A stretch of 58,414 nucleotides of DNA, from positions 1-58,414 of the IMG/VR virus record IMGVR_UViG_3300047678_000800. One strand, 5' to 3'. The position numbers and the translations under genes were made by a program. The notes beneath the pieces are model-generated. The model saw nothing but the letters and a program-made list of their open reading frames with translations. It had not been told where the DNA came from and did not search any database. Below are positions 27,971-36,245 of the stretch, piece by piece (positions within the stretch are counted from its first letter, which is position 1; every line of letters begins with the position of its first letter). This DNA comes from a virus.

Positions 27971-28885
27971 TTACGAGGTCGGGAAGCTGCCGTAGATAGC
28001 GCGCGGGTTGTAGTAGCTGAACGAATACCGCTCGTAGCCCTTGACCAGCAGGTTGTCGGTCACGAAATCGACCTGCATGTCCGTCTCGAACGCGATGCGC
28101 TCCATGTAGGACAGGCCGGTGATGTTGGTGAGCAGGAACCAGGCAAAGGACGACGTCAGGTAGTCGCACACCATGTACCCTTCCGGCAGGCCGCCGGCGG
28201 TGGTCAGGATGGCGTTGACGTCGTTGTCGGCAGTGCCGGGGCGCAGTTCCGTCTTGGTCAGGCGGATGGCGACCGGCTCCAGCTGCGGCGGGACGATCAG
28301 CTTGCGGCCGCGGGCGAAGGTCTTCAGGCCCGCCTGATCGACGAACTGCGTCCGGATGGAGATCATGCCGTTCAGCAGGGTCGCTTCGTTCAGGTCCACG
28401 TCCGTCGCCGGGCGGTTGGCGAAAGTGCCGCCGTCCACCGGGTGAGCCGTCGAGCAGAGGGCCACACCGTCGCCGCCGACCGAGGCGTTGTAGGTGGTGG
28501 CCGTGTTCAGCACGTTGGCGCCATAGATTTCCTTCGTCTGGGAGAAGGATTCCATGAGGCCCAGGTTGGACGGCTGGAACTGGGTCTTGTAGAGGTTGTC
28601 GTCGATGGCCTTGCGGGTGATCGCATAGCCGAGGCCGATTTCGGTGTGTTCCTGGTTATAGACGTAACGCTCACCAGCGTTGTTGTCGAACCGGGTCTGA
28701 CCGCCTTCGGTCTTGAGCTGCGCCAGCCCGAGGAACCGCATTTCAGCGGTGCGCTCGAGGGCCATCTTCGAGTTGTGCTTGGTGAAGATCTTGTCGTACT
28801 GCGACGGGATCTGTTCGTACTTGCCTTCGATGCCGCGCAGGCCCGGCAGGAGAAGGTCTTTGATGGCTGAAAGATTAACGGCCAT
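27971..28885 (-). CDS. Major capsid protein
   Basis: 304 residues. Opening LLLPGLRGIEGKYEQIP, then FTKHNSKMALERTAEM, RYVYNQEHTEIGLGYAITR, and the conserved CSTAHPVDGGTFANRPA and GYMVCDYLTSSFAWFLLTN regions are typical of the Mu gpT-like HK97-fold capsid proteins found in short-tailed phages of Alphaproteobacteria. It forms the shell with the scaffold at 30597. The gene lies downstream of a terminator and promoter, allowing high separate expression. Confidence 0.9.
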   Translation of the reverse strand: MAVNLSAIKDLLLPGLRGIEGKYEQIPSQYDKIFTKHNSKMALERTAEMRFLGLAQLKTEGGQTRFDNNAGERYVYNQEHTEIGLGYAITRKAIDDNLYKTQFQPSNLGLMESFSQTKEIYGANVLNTATTYNASVGGDGVALCSTAHPVDGGTFANRPATDVDLNEATLLNGMISIRTQFVDQAGLKTFARGRKLIVPPQLEPVAIRLTKTELRPGTADNDVNAILTTAGGLPEGYMVCDYLTSSFAWFLLTNITGLSYMERIAFETDMQVDFVTDNLLVKGYERYSFSYYNPRAIYGSFPTS

Positions 28886-28897
28886 TGGTCATCTCCC

Positions 28898-29497
28898 TTA
28901 AATGCCGGTCAACTGCTTCGTCGCGACGTTGTTGAACGCCACGATGATGCGGTTGTAGCCAGTGGTGACATCGGTACCGGGAGCGCCCGGCGGGAAGGTG
29001 AGCAGGCCCACGATGCGGAACGGATAGGTGTTCGCGGTGTTAAGCGAGCCCTGGTCGGCGTAGGCCGTCGAGATGCCGTTCGCGGTGTTGCCGGAGCCCA
29101 CACCGAAGCCGATGTTGCTGCCGACGTCCGCCTGGCCGATGGGGGTCGTCGAGCCGCCGGCCTGCACGAGGAACTGCGCATTGGGGTCGTTGACGACATA
29201 GGCCGTCACGGGGGCCGATGAGTTGGCGTCGGCGCCCGGCCAGTAGTTGGACCAGACAACGCGCTTCTGCGACACGCTGAGATAGGTGCAGCCGACGAAG
29301 ATGCCGGCGACGCCATTGGCGGCGGTGTTGGAACTCGCCTGCGCGATGTAGCCGGTGTTGAGATCGACGACGGGGTCGCCCTGGAAAATCTTGGTCGCGT
29401 TGTCATACGCGATCAGCTTGGTGGCCATTTCGTAGGTCGGCGCGGAGCCGAGGCCGCTGTACTGCTGAAAACCGAACGGCGCATTCGTGTTCGCCAT
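28898..29497 (-). CDS. Head-associated protein (decoration-like)
   Basis: 199 residues, with the start NTNAPFGFQQYSGLG seen in phage head proteins that precede capsid genes. Beta-rich with GDPV and GCTYLSVSQKRVVWSNYWPG. It is the first gene after the strong terminator and promoter region and has a good ribosome site (GAGGAG, 8 bases before the ATG). Probably a capsid decoration or pro-capsid partner. Confidence 0.75.
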   Translation of the reverse strand: MANTNAPFGFQQYSGLGSAPTYEMATKLIAYDNATKIFQGDPVVDLNTGYIAQASSNTAANGVAGIFVGCTYLSVSQKRVVWSNYWPGADANSSAPVTAYVVNDPNAQFLVQAGGSTTPIGQADVGSNIGFGVGSGNTANGISTAYADQGSLNTANTYPFRIVGLLTFPPGAPGTDVTTGYNRIIVAFNNVATKQLTGI

Positions 29498-29561
29498 GAC
29501 GGTACTCCTCTAGGGAAGTTCGCCATCGCGCCGAGCGATTTTTGAACCGGGGTTTGATTTA

Positions 29562-29580
29562 CGTCCTCGCCGGGAGGACG
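29562..29580 (-). other. Hairpin in the capsid-operon leader
   Basis: Perfect 7-bp stem CGTCCTC/GAGGACG with a 5-base loop in the untranslated leader before the head genes. It may stabilise the abundant head mRNA; this role is inferred. Confidence 0.45.
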
Positions 29581-29622
29581 GAGACCGCTCGCCAGGAGCC
29601 GGTCCGGTAGTTAGCCTCAAGG

Positions 29623-29648
29623 ATTATGTAAAATCGCGAGGCTGTCAA
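29623..29648 (-). promoter_or_regulatory. Promoter-like site before the capsid operon
   Basis: Minus strand shows a consensus TTGACA (29643-29648) and CATAAT (29623-29628), with a spacer of 14 bases, shorter than ideal. The same TTxACATAAT core appears before the portal gene (36163-36190). It sits between a terminator and the head genes, the expected place for a capsid promoter. Confidence 0.5.
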
Positions 29649-29689
29649 TGCGCATTTTACAGCGCGCGGTGGTGAATTAGGTGGCTCAC

Positions 29690-29724
29690 AAAAAGAACCC
29701 GCAGAACTTGCGCTCTACGGGCTC
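29690..29724 (-). terminator. Strong intrinsic terminator
   Basis: On the minus strand an 11-bp stem (GAGCCCGTAGA pairing with TCTGCGGGTTC, including two G-U pairs) with an 8-base loop is followed directly by five T. It lies about 30 bases after the small gene at 29757 and ends the packaging-portal-scaffold transcript before the capsid operon. Confidence 0.85.
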
Positions 29725-29756
29725 AGTTGACGCCTCTGGAGACGGCGGCTGGGATA

Positions 29757-29951
29757 TCAGGTCTGGCGCTTCGGGAACGTGCGCGGATAGGTGAACCCGC
29801 TGTCCCGCAGCGGCGGTGGTGAAGGGTCCATGCTGGTCAGCATGACGGTCCGGTAGTTGCGCAGCGAAACGGCTGTGCTGCAGGTGCCGACGTCGATTTC
29901 CTCGGAGACGTAGTGACCGCGGTCATCGGTGCCCGTCAGGTGGTAGCGCAT
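29757..29951 (-). CDS. Small hypothetical protein
   Basis: 64 residues; MRYHLTGTDDRGHYVSEEIDVG followed by a Pro-rich tail (PSPPPLRDSGFTYPRTFPKRQT). It begins on the stop base of the 210-residue gene. No family. It is the last gene before the terminator. Confidence 0.65.
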   Translation of the reverse strand: MRYHLTGTDDRGHYVSEEIDVGTCSTAVSLRNYRTVMLTSMDPSPPPLRDSGFTYPRTFPKRQT

Positions 29952-30583
29952 CAGTCCTCCGGAATCTCGACCGGCTCGAACGACTTCTTGATGTTCGGCC
30001 GCACGCGCGGATCATCCCGCTCGAACTGGCCCTGCGGCGCCTCGCTCAGCTGCGCCTCCTTCGCCCGGACCTGGCTGATGGCCTTGCGCCGTTCGATCTC
30101 GCGCGCCTCGTCGGTGATTTCCTTGGGCCGCTCCATCAGGATCATGCCCTTGCGCTCGATGCTGTCGTAACCGCCGGTGGACGGCATCATGTCGGGGTGA
30201 CGGCTGGCCGGCACCGGTTCCCAGCCACGCCGGGCCAAGTCGACCTGATAGGCCGGATCTTCCTGGCCGATGACGGTCTTGCGCTTCCATTCGTAGTTCC
30301 AGCCTTCGGGCGGCGGCGGTGCGCGGAACTCGTCCACGCCCTCGTCCATGACGAAGCCGGTGCCCTTGATCTCGGCGGCACGCTTGGCGGCACGGGCGCG
30401 GGGGTCATCATCCTCACGGAGCGCGGCGCGCAAGGCCGGGCGCGTGATGCTGGGCGGGGCCGTCTCGGCGCGGCTGATGGTCTGCAGATCGCCGTCGATG
30501 TTCATCTGGGCGCGCGGCTCACGCGGGGCCGGCTTGGCCTTCTGCACGGTGCGGGCGCGGGGGGTACGTTTCGGGGCTGCCAT
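29951..30583 (-). CDS. Charged virion-region protein
   Basis: 210 residues, rich in Arg/Lys/Glu/Pro. A basic, disordered N-terminus (KRTPRARTVQKAKPAPREPRA) precedes GWNYEWKRKTVIGQEDPAY, WEPVPASRHPDMM and IERKGMILMERP. The last three motifs recur as a conserved phage protein of scaffold-capsid regions. Function unknown; it may assist head assembly. Confidence 0.7.
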   Translation of the reverse strand: MAAPKRTPRARTVQKAKPAPREPRAQMNIDGDLQTISRAETAPPSITRPALRAALREDDDPRARAAKRAAEIKGTGFVMDEGVDEFRAPPPPEGWNYEWKRKTVIGQEDPAYQVDLARRGWEPVPASRHPDMMPSTGGYDSIERKGMILMERPKEITDEAREIERRKAISQVRAKEAQLSEAPQGQFERDDPRVRPNIKKSFEPVEIPED

Positions 30584-30596
30584 GTTTCAGGTTCCT

Positions 30597-31496
30597 TCAA
30601 TGGGTGGTCAGTTTGCCTTCGCGCTGGAGCGAGACCATGTTCTTCGCGTATTCCTCGTAGGGAATGCCGCTGGAATCACAGAAGTCGCGCTGCTCAGGCG
30701 TCAGTCGGACGACATTCTTGTTGCCGCCATTGCTACCGCCGGCACGGCTGGGCGGGGCGGCCGGAGGTGCGGCACGGCGTGCAGTCGGAGCCGCCTGCCC
30801 TGCCTCGGAGATGGGGTTGTCGGCAGGCTCGGCGGCCGGCGTGGAGCGGAATCCCAGGGTCTGCTCGATGGCCGCGAAATACTCGTCGGTGTCCGGCTTG
30901 ATGCCGTCGGCCTGGGCGAGTGTATCGGCGGCCACCATCTTGTTGAACAGCCGCTGGTCACGGGCGCATTCCGGATGGGCGCGCACCCATGCCGCCGAAC
31001 GGGGCGAAAGCTGCGAGGCCAGCCGCTCAACCGGGTCGGCTGGCTGCGGCGGAGCCTGCCGGGGCTGGTTCTCAAGGTGGTGCTTGCCAGCCTCAAGCTG
31101 CATCAGCTTGGCCGTGTTGATGCCCATGGCCTCGTTGATCTCGGCAACGGCGTCATAGTCACCATTGGCGAGCGCGGCGCTGTAGTTCCGGCGCAGGGCC
31201 ATCGCCACAGCCTTGGTGTTCTCGATTTCCGACGAAATCAGCTGCAGCTGGGCGCTGCCGACCTCGGATTTGGCCTGGTGCACCTCGACGCGGGCCTGAT
31301 GAGCCTCGCGCGCAGCGGCTTCCGATGCCGCCTTTTCGGCCGCAAGCTGGCGTTTCAGTTCGGCGGTCACGTCATCGGTAGTCAGTTCCGCGGAATCGGC
31401 GGGTTTTGCGGCCGCCGGCGTCGCATCGACGGTGATTTCGTCGTTTTTCGGCGCCTCGATGGGGTCGATCTCGATTTGGAGGTCTTCGTCAGCCAT
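30597..31496 (-). CDS. Scaffolding protein
   Basis: 299 residues, acidic N-terminus (IEIDPIEAPKNDEITVDATP), a long alpha-helical coiled-coil centre (about residues 45-140, Ala/Glu/Gln/Arg), a Pro/Ala linker and a C-terminal helix-turn. It fits P22 gp8-type scaffold: high charge, mostly helix, placed between the GroES-like protein and the capsid. It would guide shell assembly and then leave. Confidence 0.75.
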   Translation of the reverse strand: MADEDLQIEIDPIEAPKNDEITVDATPAAAKPADSAELTTDDVTAELKRQLAAEKAASEAAAREAHQARVEVHQAKSEVGSAQLQLISSEIENTKAVAMALRRNYSAALANGDYDAVAEINEAMGINTAKLMQLEAGKHHLENQPRQAPPQPADPVERLASQLSPRSAAWVRAHPECARDQRLFNKMVAADTLAQADGIKPDTDEYFAAIEQTLGFRSTPAAEPADNPISEAGQAAPTARRAAPPAAPPSRAGGSNGGNKNVVRLTPEQRDFCDSSGIPYEEYAKNMVSLQREGKLTTH

Positions 31497-31506
31497 TTTT
31501 CGGCTC

Positions 31507-31902
31507 CTACCAGATCAAATCGGGGTGGGCGACGCGGCCACGGACCTTGATGTCGTCCAGAATCCGGCAATCGGCGTCGTTGACCTTGAGCGGCCAGCTG
31601 TCGGAGGTGCGGAAGAACACCCAATCGCCGACATCAATGGGCTTTTCCCAGACATAACCGCTGTGGGCATCCGCGACGAAGGCCGTCGGGCCCTTTTTCA
31701 GGACCAGACCGACCTTGCCCTGGAACTTGTCCTCAGCGCGGGTATTGTCGGTCAGGATGATGCCGGACTTGGTGCGTTCGGGGCGCTGGTAGATCGCGAC
31801 CAGAATCTGATTATTGAAGATTTCGACGCCCGTGACGTCGCCAGTTTTCTCAAGGAGTGCCTGGCCGGGGTCGACTTCATGGAGCATTGCCACCTGTGGC
31901 AT
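31507..31902 (-). CDS. GroES-like co-chaperonin
   Basis: 131 residues. Residues 28-70 contain the Cpn10 pattern: NNQILVAIYQRPERTKSGII, which includes the mobile-loop equivalent KSGIILTDN, then KFQGKVGLVLKKGP. Somewhat longer than GroES (97), with an extended C-terminus (DVGDWVFFRTSDSWPLKV). It probably works with host GroEL to fold the capsid protein, as T4 gp31 does; here it sits right before the scaffold gene. Confidence 0.82.
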   Translation of the reverse strand: MPQVAMLHEVDPGQALLEKTGDVTGVEIFNNQILVAIYQRPERTKSGIILTDNTRAEDKFQGKVGLVLKKGPTAFVADAHSGYVWEKPIDVGDWVFFRTSDSWPLKVNDADCRILDDIKVRGRVAHPDLIW

Positions 31903-31903
31903 G

Positions 31904-32107
31904 TTACCTCTGTTTTTCGATGTTGCTGTTTGCGTCGTCGATCATTTCGAGGGCCGCTTTCAGGCCGTCGATCTCGCTGGTCTTCCGGCAATAGGCCGGG
32001 TAGTCGGGTAGAAGGCCGGATGTGATCTCTTCGGAGATGCGCGCGATGCCGAGATTCAGCAGCTTGCGCAGTTCCTTCTCAAAGGCGTCTTTGTTGGTCA
32101 GGGCCAT
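31904..32107 (-). CDS. Small helical protein
   Basis: 67 residues from the ATG at 32107, within the end of the preceding gene (10-base overlap). Helical and charged (NKDAFEKELRKLLNLGIARI, IDGLKAALEMIDDANSNIEKQR). Two bases before the GroES-like gene. Function unknown. Confidence 0.65.
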   Translation of the reverse strand: MALTNKDAFEKELRKLLNLGIARISEEITSGLLPDYPAYCRKTSEIDGLKAALEMIDDANSNIEKQR

Positions 32108-32331
32108 GCAGTGCGCTCGCGGAGGAATTCGTTTTCCAACCCCATGCGATATAGGGGATGGGCCGCGTCCCACGCGTCCTCTAGGTAATTGTCAGTAATG
32201 CCTGGGTGACGCTTCCGTGCGCGGTCAAACGCCCACGCCTTAAACTCAGCAGGGTCGGCCACAGTCACGGTTTCGCTTACCGGCTGGCCGTGTTCATTGA
32301 TGCCGTTGATCGTGAGTGTCTGGTCACTCAT
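32098..32331 (-). CDS. Small hypothetical protein
   Basis: 77 residues from the ATG at 32331 (ATGA overlap with the 71-residue gene). A beta-hairpin start (TLTINGINEHGQPVSETVTV) precedes a helical region with WAFDRARKRHPGITDNYLED. Function unknown. Confidence 0.65.
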   Translation of the reverse strand: MSDQTLTINGINEHGQPVSETVTVADPAEFKAWAFDRARKRHPGITDNYLEDAWDAAHPLYRMGLENEFLRERTAWP

Positions 32332-32543
32332 TTCCACCTCGGCAGTTTCGGCACCGGCGCCCAATGGGTCGGCTCTTTCAGTTCGCGGCCGTCATCGTCG
32401 GACATCCAGCACTTGAAGCCGTGCGGGCCATCACGCCACTGGCAGCGCACCGGGTGCTTGCGGCTGGGCTTGGCGAGATACACGGGCACGTCCTTGCGGG
32501 CCGTCCGGATGTCTCGCCAGCGCCAGAGGGTGATGCCGAACAT
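32328..32543 (-). CDS. Small Trp/Arg-rich protein
   Basis: 71 residues, rich in Trp, Arg and Lys (LWRWRDIRTARKDVPVYL), with one Cys pair (CQW..KCW). It overlaps the next gene by 4 bases. Function unknown. Confidence 0.65.
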   Translation of the reverse strand: MFGITLWRWRDIRTARKDVPVYLAKPSRKHPVRCQWRDGPHGFKCWMSDDDGRELKEPTHWAPVPKLPRWK

Positions 32544-32545
32544 GG

Positions 32546-32899
32546 TCAGAGGCGCGCCACAATGAATTCGAGCCGCTGGTTGGCCTCAGCCAGTTCGTCG
32601 GCCAAGCCATGAATAGCGGTATCCGGCACGGGGCGCGGAGCCTGGGCGTCTGTCTCGATGCTGATGTGCAGGATGCTTGCCAGTTCGGCGGTCAGCGTGC
32701 GGAAGCGGTCGATCTGCTTCCTGACGTCGTCGATTGAACTTGGCGCACGCTCAGTGAGCGTCACCGGCGGGGCGCCGGCAAGACCCTGAAGGCCAAGTGC
32801 TGAGCCACCAGCGTTTCCATTGCCAACTAAACCGCTGGCGCGGAGGCCACTCCCGGGACCGCCATAGAGACCTGCGGCGTTGCGATATTCATCGTGCAT
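32546..32899 (-). CDS. Hypothetical protein with C-terminal coiled coil
   Basis: 117 residues from the ATG at 32899, chosen because ACAGGAG lies 6 bases before it; an ATG at 32923 would add eight residues. Gly/Leu-rich N-terminus (LYGGPGSGLRASGLVGNGNAGG), then a helical C-terminal half (DDVRKQIDRFRTLTAELASI, ELAEANQRLEFIVARL). Similar small proteins occur upstream of GroES/scaffold in this group. Function unknown. Confidence 0.65.
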   Translation of the reverse strand: MHDEYRNAAGLYGGPGSGLRASGLVGNGNAGGSALGLQGLAGAPPVTLTERAPSSIDDVRKQIDRFRTLTAELASILHISIETDAQAPRPVPDTAIHGLADELAEANQRLEFIVARL

Positions 32900-32926
32900 G
32901 TGTTGCTCCTGTCCGATTTCCATGCG

Positions 32927-33886
32927 TCACGGCGCCTTCCCGATCTTCTCAAGCCGGCCGACACCCGATCCGGCACCCGCATCCTCATTGACGCCCTTCA
33001 CCGACCCGCCACGCTTGCGGCCCATGGGCGGCTGGCCCGGCATACCCGGAGGCATACCGCCGGCACCGCCATTGATGGTGATCGGCGAGCCCCCACCGGC
33101 GCCCGGAGGCGGACCCTGCGGCGGCATCGGCACCGGAACGGCGCGGGGCGGCGGCGGGGGCATATCCGGCGCGACGCCCATCGGCTGCGGCTTGCCGCCT
33201 TGGGGCGCGATGATGATGTTGACGTTCATCTTGCCTTTGCCCTTCGTGGCGCCGCCGGTCGCGCGCTTGATGCGGCCACCCTTCTTCGCCATGGTCGTGC
33301 CAGCCATGCTGGTGGCCGGCCCGGTCGTCGAGGTCGTGGTGTTGCTGCCGCCCCCGTCGTCCTTCTTCTTGTTGATCAGCTTGTTCAGGAAGTAGCCGCC
33401 AACGCCGCCCAGCAGCATGGGCAGGATTTCGCCGCCAAATCCCTTCTCGGGCCGGTCATGCTTGGCGTCCTCCGGCGAGTCCTCCCATTCCTTCATGGTC
33501 ATGCCCTTGGCGCGGGCCATGGCCTTGTCCTCGCGCTTGTCCTTGGCCGAACCCTCGACGACACCACCCTTCTTCATGCCGCCGACCTGCTTGACGCCCG
33601 GGCGATCCTCGTTGGCGTCCTTCTGGTTGCGGTTCATCATCTCCGTGGCGACACCGCCGGACTTGCGCGGCTTGCGGTCACCGCGGGCCTTGGACTCTTC
33701 GCCGGCCACGGCACCACCAGCCTTGAAGGCGCGGCGACTGACCGGGCGCATGCCGGTCGGCGCGCTGGCGTCGAAATCCTTGGGCTCGGTCCAGCCGGAG
33801 GCGTCGATCCTGCCCTTGTTCGGCGCGGCAAGGCGCTTGGCCTTTTCACGAGCGGCGGCGCGGCTGCTATCCCTCAGTTCCTGCAT
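32927..33886 (-). CDS. Basic, Gly/Pro-rich virion-associated protein
   Basis: 319 residues from the ATG at 33886. Three regions: a charged N-terminus (RDSSRAAAREKAKRLA), a middle with a glycine-zipper-like helix (PMLLGGVGGYFLNKLINKKK, about residues 155-175) and a Pro/Gly-rich C-terminus (APDMPPPPPRAVPVPMPPQG). It carries GDRKPRKSGG and KKGGRIKRATGG motifs, like those of the 97-residue protein and the large virion proteins. Probably minor head protein; function unknown. Confidence 0.68.
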   Translation of the reverse strand: MQELRDSSRAAAREKAKRLAAPNKGRIDASGWTEPKDFDASAPTGMRPVSRRAFKAGGAVAGEESKARGDRKPRKSGGVATEMMNRNQKDANEDRPGVKQVGGMKKGGVVEGSAKDKREDKAMARAKGMTMKEWEDSPEDAKHDRPEKGFGGEILPMLLGGVGGYFLNKLINKKKDDGGGSNTTTSTTGPATSMAGTTMAKKGGRIKRATGGATKGKGKMNVNIIIAPQGGKPQPMGVAPDMPPPPPRAVPVPMPPQGPPPGAGGGSPITINGGAGGMPPGMPGQPPMGRKRGGSVKGVNEDAGAGSGVGRLEKIGKAP

Positions 33887-33896
33887 GGCCCTGGTC

Positions 33897-36131
33897 CTAT
33901 GGTTGTGGCGGCACGAGGCCGGGTTGGGGTGGCGTGTTGTTGGCGTCCAGCACCTGCTCGACAATCGGCAGGGATTCGGGGTGCACGGCGACGTTCTGCG
34001 CCAGGTCCAGCAGCTGGATTTTTTCCTCGCTGCGGCGGTCGGCGGCGCGGTTCTCGGCGTCGGTCTGGGCGGTCAGTGCCTTGACCTGCACTTCCTTGCC
34101 CTTGATCTGGGTCTGCGCCTGGCCAAGCTGCGCGTTGGTCTCGACTTCCTTCATCTTCGCTTCGGACGCGAGCATGGAGGCCTGCGCCTTGATCTGATCA
34201 ACCTGGTTGTCCATCAGCTTGGCCTGCATCTCCGGCGGCATCTGGCCCTGCGCATCCGCGGGCACGAAGAACTGCTCGGGATTGCTGAAGCCCAGTGCCT
34301 GGATGATCACGGTGTCGATGGCGATGGGGTCGTACTGACCGGGGTTCGCGGCCTGCAGCTGCTTCAGCGCGCCCAGCTTGGCGATGCGTTGCGGGAAGCT
34401 GGCAGTATTCGGGTCGGCCTGCGGCACCAGATCGGCGTCGTCCAGCGCGGCAAGGAATGCCTGCGGGTTCCAGTCGCGCGCCGGCTTCTTGTTGGCCTGC
34501 CAGAACGATTCCGGATGCTCCCGGAACTCGCGGCTCAGCAGGCGGAATTCCTCGGTCTGGGCGGCGTGCATGCGCTTGTGGACCGAGTTCAGGATCATCT
34601 TGGCCTGCTCGATCATGGCCAGCGTGGTCCCGACCGGCGCATCCGCCCTGCCCTCGCCGACCTGCTGTTCAGAGGTACCACCGACGCGCTGGCCGGTCTG
34701 GGACATGTCGGCCGCCAGCGCCGCAAACGCCGGGCCCGATTCCTTGTACGGCAGCGGCATGACCGCATCGCCGATCTTCATGCCGCCGGTCTTGACCAGA
34801 GCGCCCCCGCCAGGCGGGACGCGGAACATGTTGGTGTTCTGGCGGGCGCCGGTGTCGGCCATCAGGAAGCCGGGAAAGTTGGCGAACATGCCGGCGTCCA
34901 GCATCAGTCGCCAAGCAGCCGTCAGCGCATTCGTGGTGTTGCCCAGGATATGCAGCAGCCCGATGTCGTAGAAGCCCATGCCGGGCACGAAGGTATACTT
35001 GACGAAGTTCTGCCGGGCCGTGGGCAGTTCCTTGGTGTCCTCGTCATAGTTGCGGACGACGGACAGAATCTCGCGGGTCGTGACGTCGATGGTCACGCGG
35101 TACGGCAATTCCAGCCCGGTCGGCTTGCCCTTCCATTTGTGCCCGAACCCCTGGATGTCGAGTTCGCAGTAGCACTCGTAGATTTCGCGGTCGCGGTCCT
35201 CGGCGTGCGCCACGTTGGCGTCGACACCCTGCTGGTCCTTCTTGGCCTGCTGCGCCGCGTCCATCTTCTGGGCGTTCGGCGTGTTCAGTTCGATGTCGCG
35301 GTAGACGCCCAGGATCTGCATGCGAGTGACCACCGATGGCCGCATCATCGACCTGTGGGTGATGCGCCGGGCATTGCTGAGGTCGGTCGCCGTGTTCGAG
35401 ACGATCAGGTCATCGGCGTCGATGCTCTCGGAGACCGGCCGGCCCCGCAACGGGCAGAAATAGACCTTCTTGAAGGCTGTGCCGCCGAAGCCCAGCATCA
35501 GCAGCATGCGGTCAGTGTCGGGATAGTATTCGGTCGCCGTCGCCGTCAGGTAGTGGTTGAAATCGGTCTCAAGGTCGTTGGCTTCCTTGTCCTCAGCCGT
35601 GTCGCCATTGGTGTCGTCGTTCCGGATTTTCACCGGCCCGTCAGTCGGCAGCAGCTCGGAGCGCGCATTGGCCTGAAAGCGCAGCACGGCTTCCAGCAGC
35701 AGCGGGTGCCGGATCTTCGACATGCCCTCGACCGGCGCACCGTCGGCGCTGCCCTGGATGCCGGGCACCTCCAGCTTGAGCCCAAGCAGCTTGATGCCGT
35801 TGGCGCGGTCCTCGATCCAGTCTTTGCGGCTGTCCAGATCGGCGGTGATGCCGCGCAGCAGTTCCTCGCTGATGCGGCTCAGTTCGTCCCGGTCGATGTC
35901 CTCAGCCAGGTTGTCGAACCAGCCGGATGGGCCTGCATCCTTCGCGTCCTGAAGCGGGCTGCCGTCGAGGGAGATGGTGATGGAGCCGTCGCCATGTTCG
36001 ATCTGCAGAAGGTTGCCCTTCTCGTCGATGATCGGCGCGTCGTCATTGTCCGCGAACTCGATGGTAACGCCCGGAGCCAGTGGCTCGGCGTCGGGGCCGG
36101 GAAGCCTGATATTCGGGACGACACCTGCCAT
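33897..36131 (-). CDS. P22-type portal protein
   Basis: 744 residues, close to P22 portal (725). Landmarks are the N-terminal ISEELLRGITADLDSRKDW, MSKIRHPLLLEAVLRFQANA, the core YPDTDRMLLMLGFGGTAFKK, NFVKYTFVPGMGFYDIGLLH and VGTTLAMIEQAKMILNSVHK, then a long helical barrel-like C-terminus (about residues 620-720, KAQASMLASEAKMKEVETNA). It forms the DNA entry/exit ring, docks TerL and initiates head assembly. A short promoter-like site lies just before it. Confidence 0.9.
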   Translation of the reverse strand: MAGVVPNIRLPGPDAEPLAPGVTIEFADNDDAPIIDEKGNLLQIEHGDGSITISLDGSPLQDAKDAGPSGWFDNLAEDIDRDELSRISEELLRGITADLDSRKDWIEDRANGIKLLGLKLEVPGIQGSADGAPVEGMSKIRHPLLLEAVLRFQANARSELLPTDGPVKIRNDDTNGDTAEDKEANDLETDFNHYLTATATEYYPDTDRMLLMLGFGGTAFKKVYFCPLRGRPVSESIDADDLIVSNTATDLSNARRITHRSMMRPSVVTRMQILGVYRDIELNTPNAQKMDAAQQAKKDQQGVDANVAHAEDRDREIYECYCELDIQGFGHKWKGKPTGLELPYRVTIDVTTREILSVVRNYDEDTKELPTARQNFVKYTFVPGMGFYDIGLLHILGNTTNALTAAWRLMLDAGMFANFPGFLMADTGARQNTNMFRVPPGGGALVKTGGMKIGDAVMPLPYKESGPAFAALAADMSQTGQRVGGTSEQQVGEGRADAPVGTTLAMIEQAKMILNSVHKRMHAAQTEEFRLLSREFREHPESFWQANKKPARDWNPQAFLAALDDADLVPQADPNTASFPQRIAKLGALKQLQAANPGQYDPIAIDTVIIQALGFSNPEQFFVPADAQGQMPPEMQAKLMDNQVDQIKAQASMLASEAKMKEVETNAQLGQAQTQIKGKEVQVKALTAQTDAENRAADRRSEEKIQLLDLAQNVAVHPESLPIVEQVLDANNTPPQPGLVPPQP

Positions 36132-36162
36132 GCGGACATTTCACGTCTTTGAGGTGTCCAAT

Positions 36163-36190
36163 ATTATGTTAAATATACCGCTCGGCGCAA
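36163..36190 (-). promoter_or_regulatory. Promoter-like site before the portal gene
   Basis: Minus strand TTGCGC (36185-36190), a 16-base spacer and CATAAT (36163-36168), about 32 bases before the portal start. An AT-rich island in GC-rich DNA. The core TTTAACATAAT resembles that before the capsid operon. Confidence 0.5.
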
Positions 36191-36245
36191 CCGTCATTTC
36201 GTGGTGGCACCGGATGGGCGCGCTAGATGTTGATTAGGGCGGGAT

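Noticed and set aside
33417-36152. 911-codon open frame on the plus strand
   Set aside because: Antisense of the portal gene and its neighbour. The minus frame has portal motifs and correct gene order.
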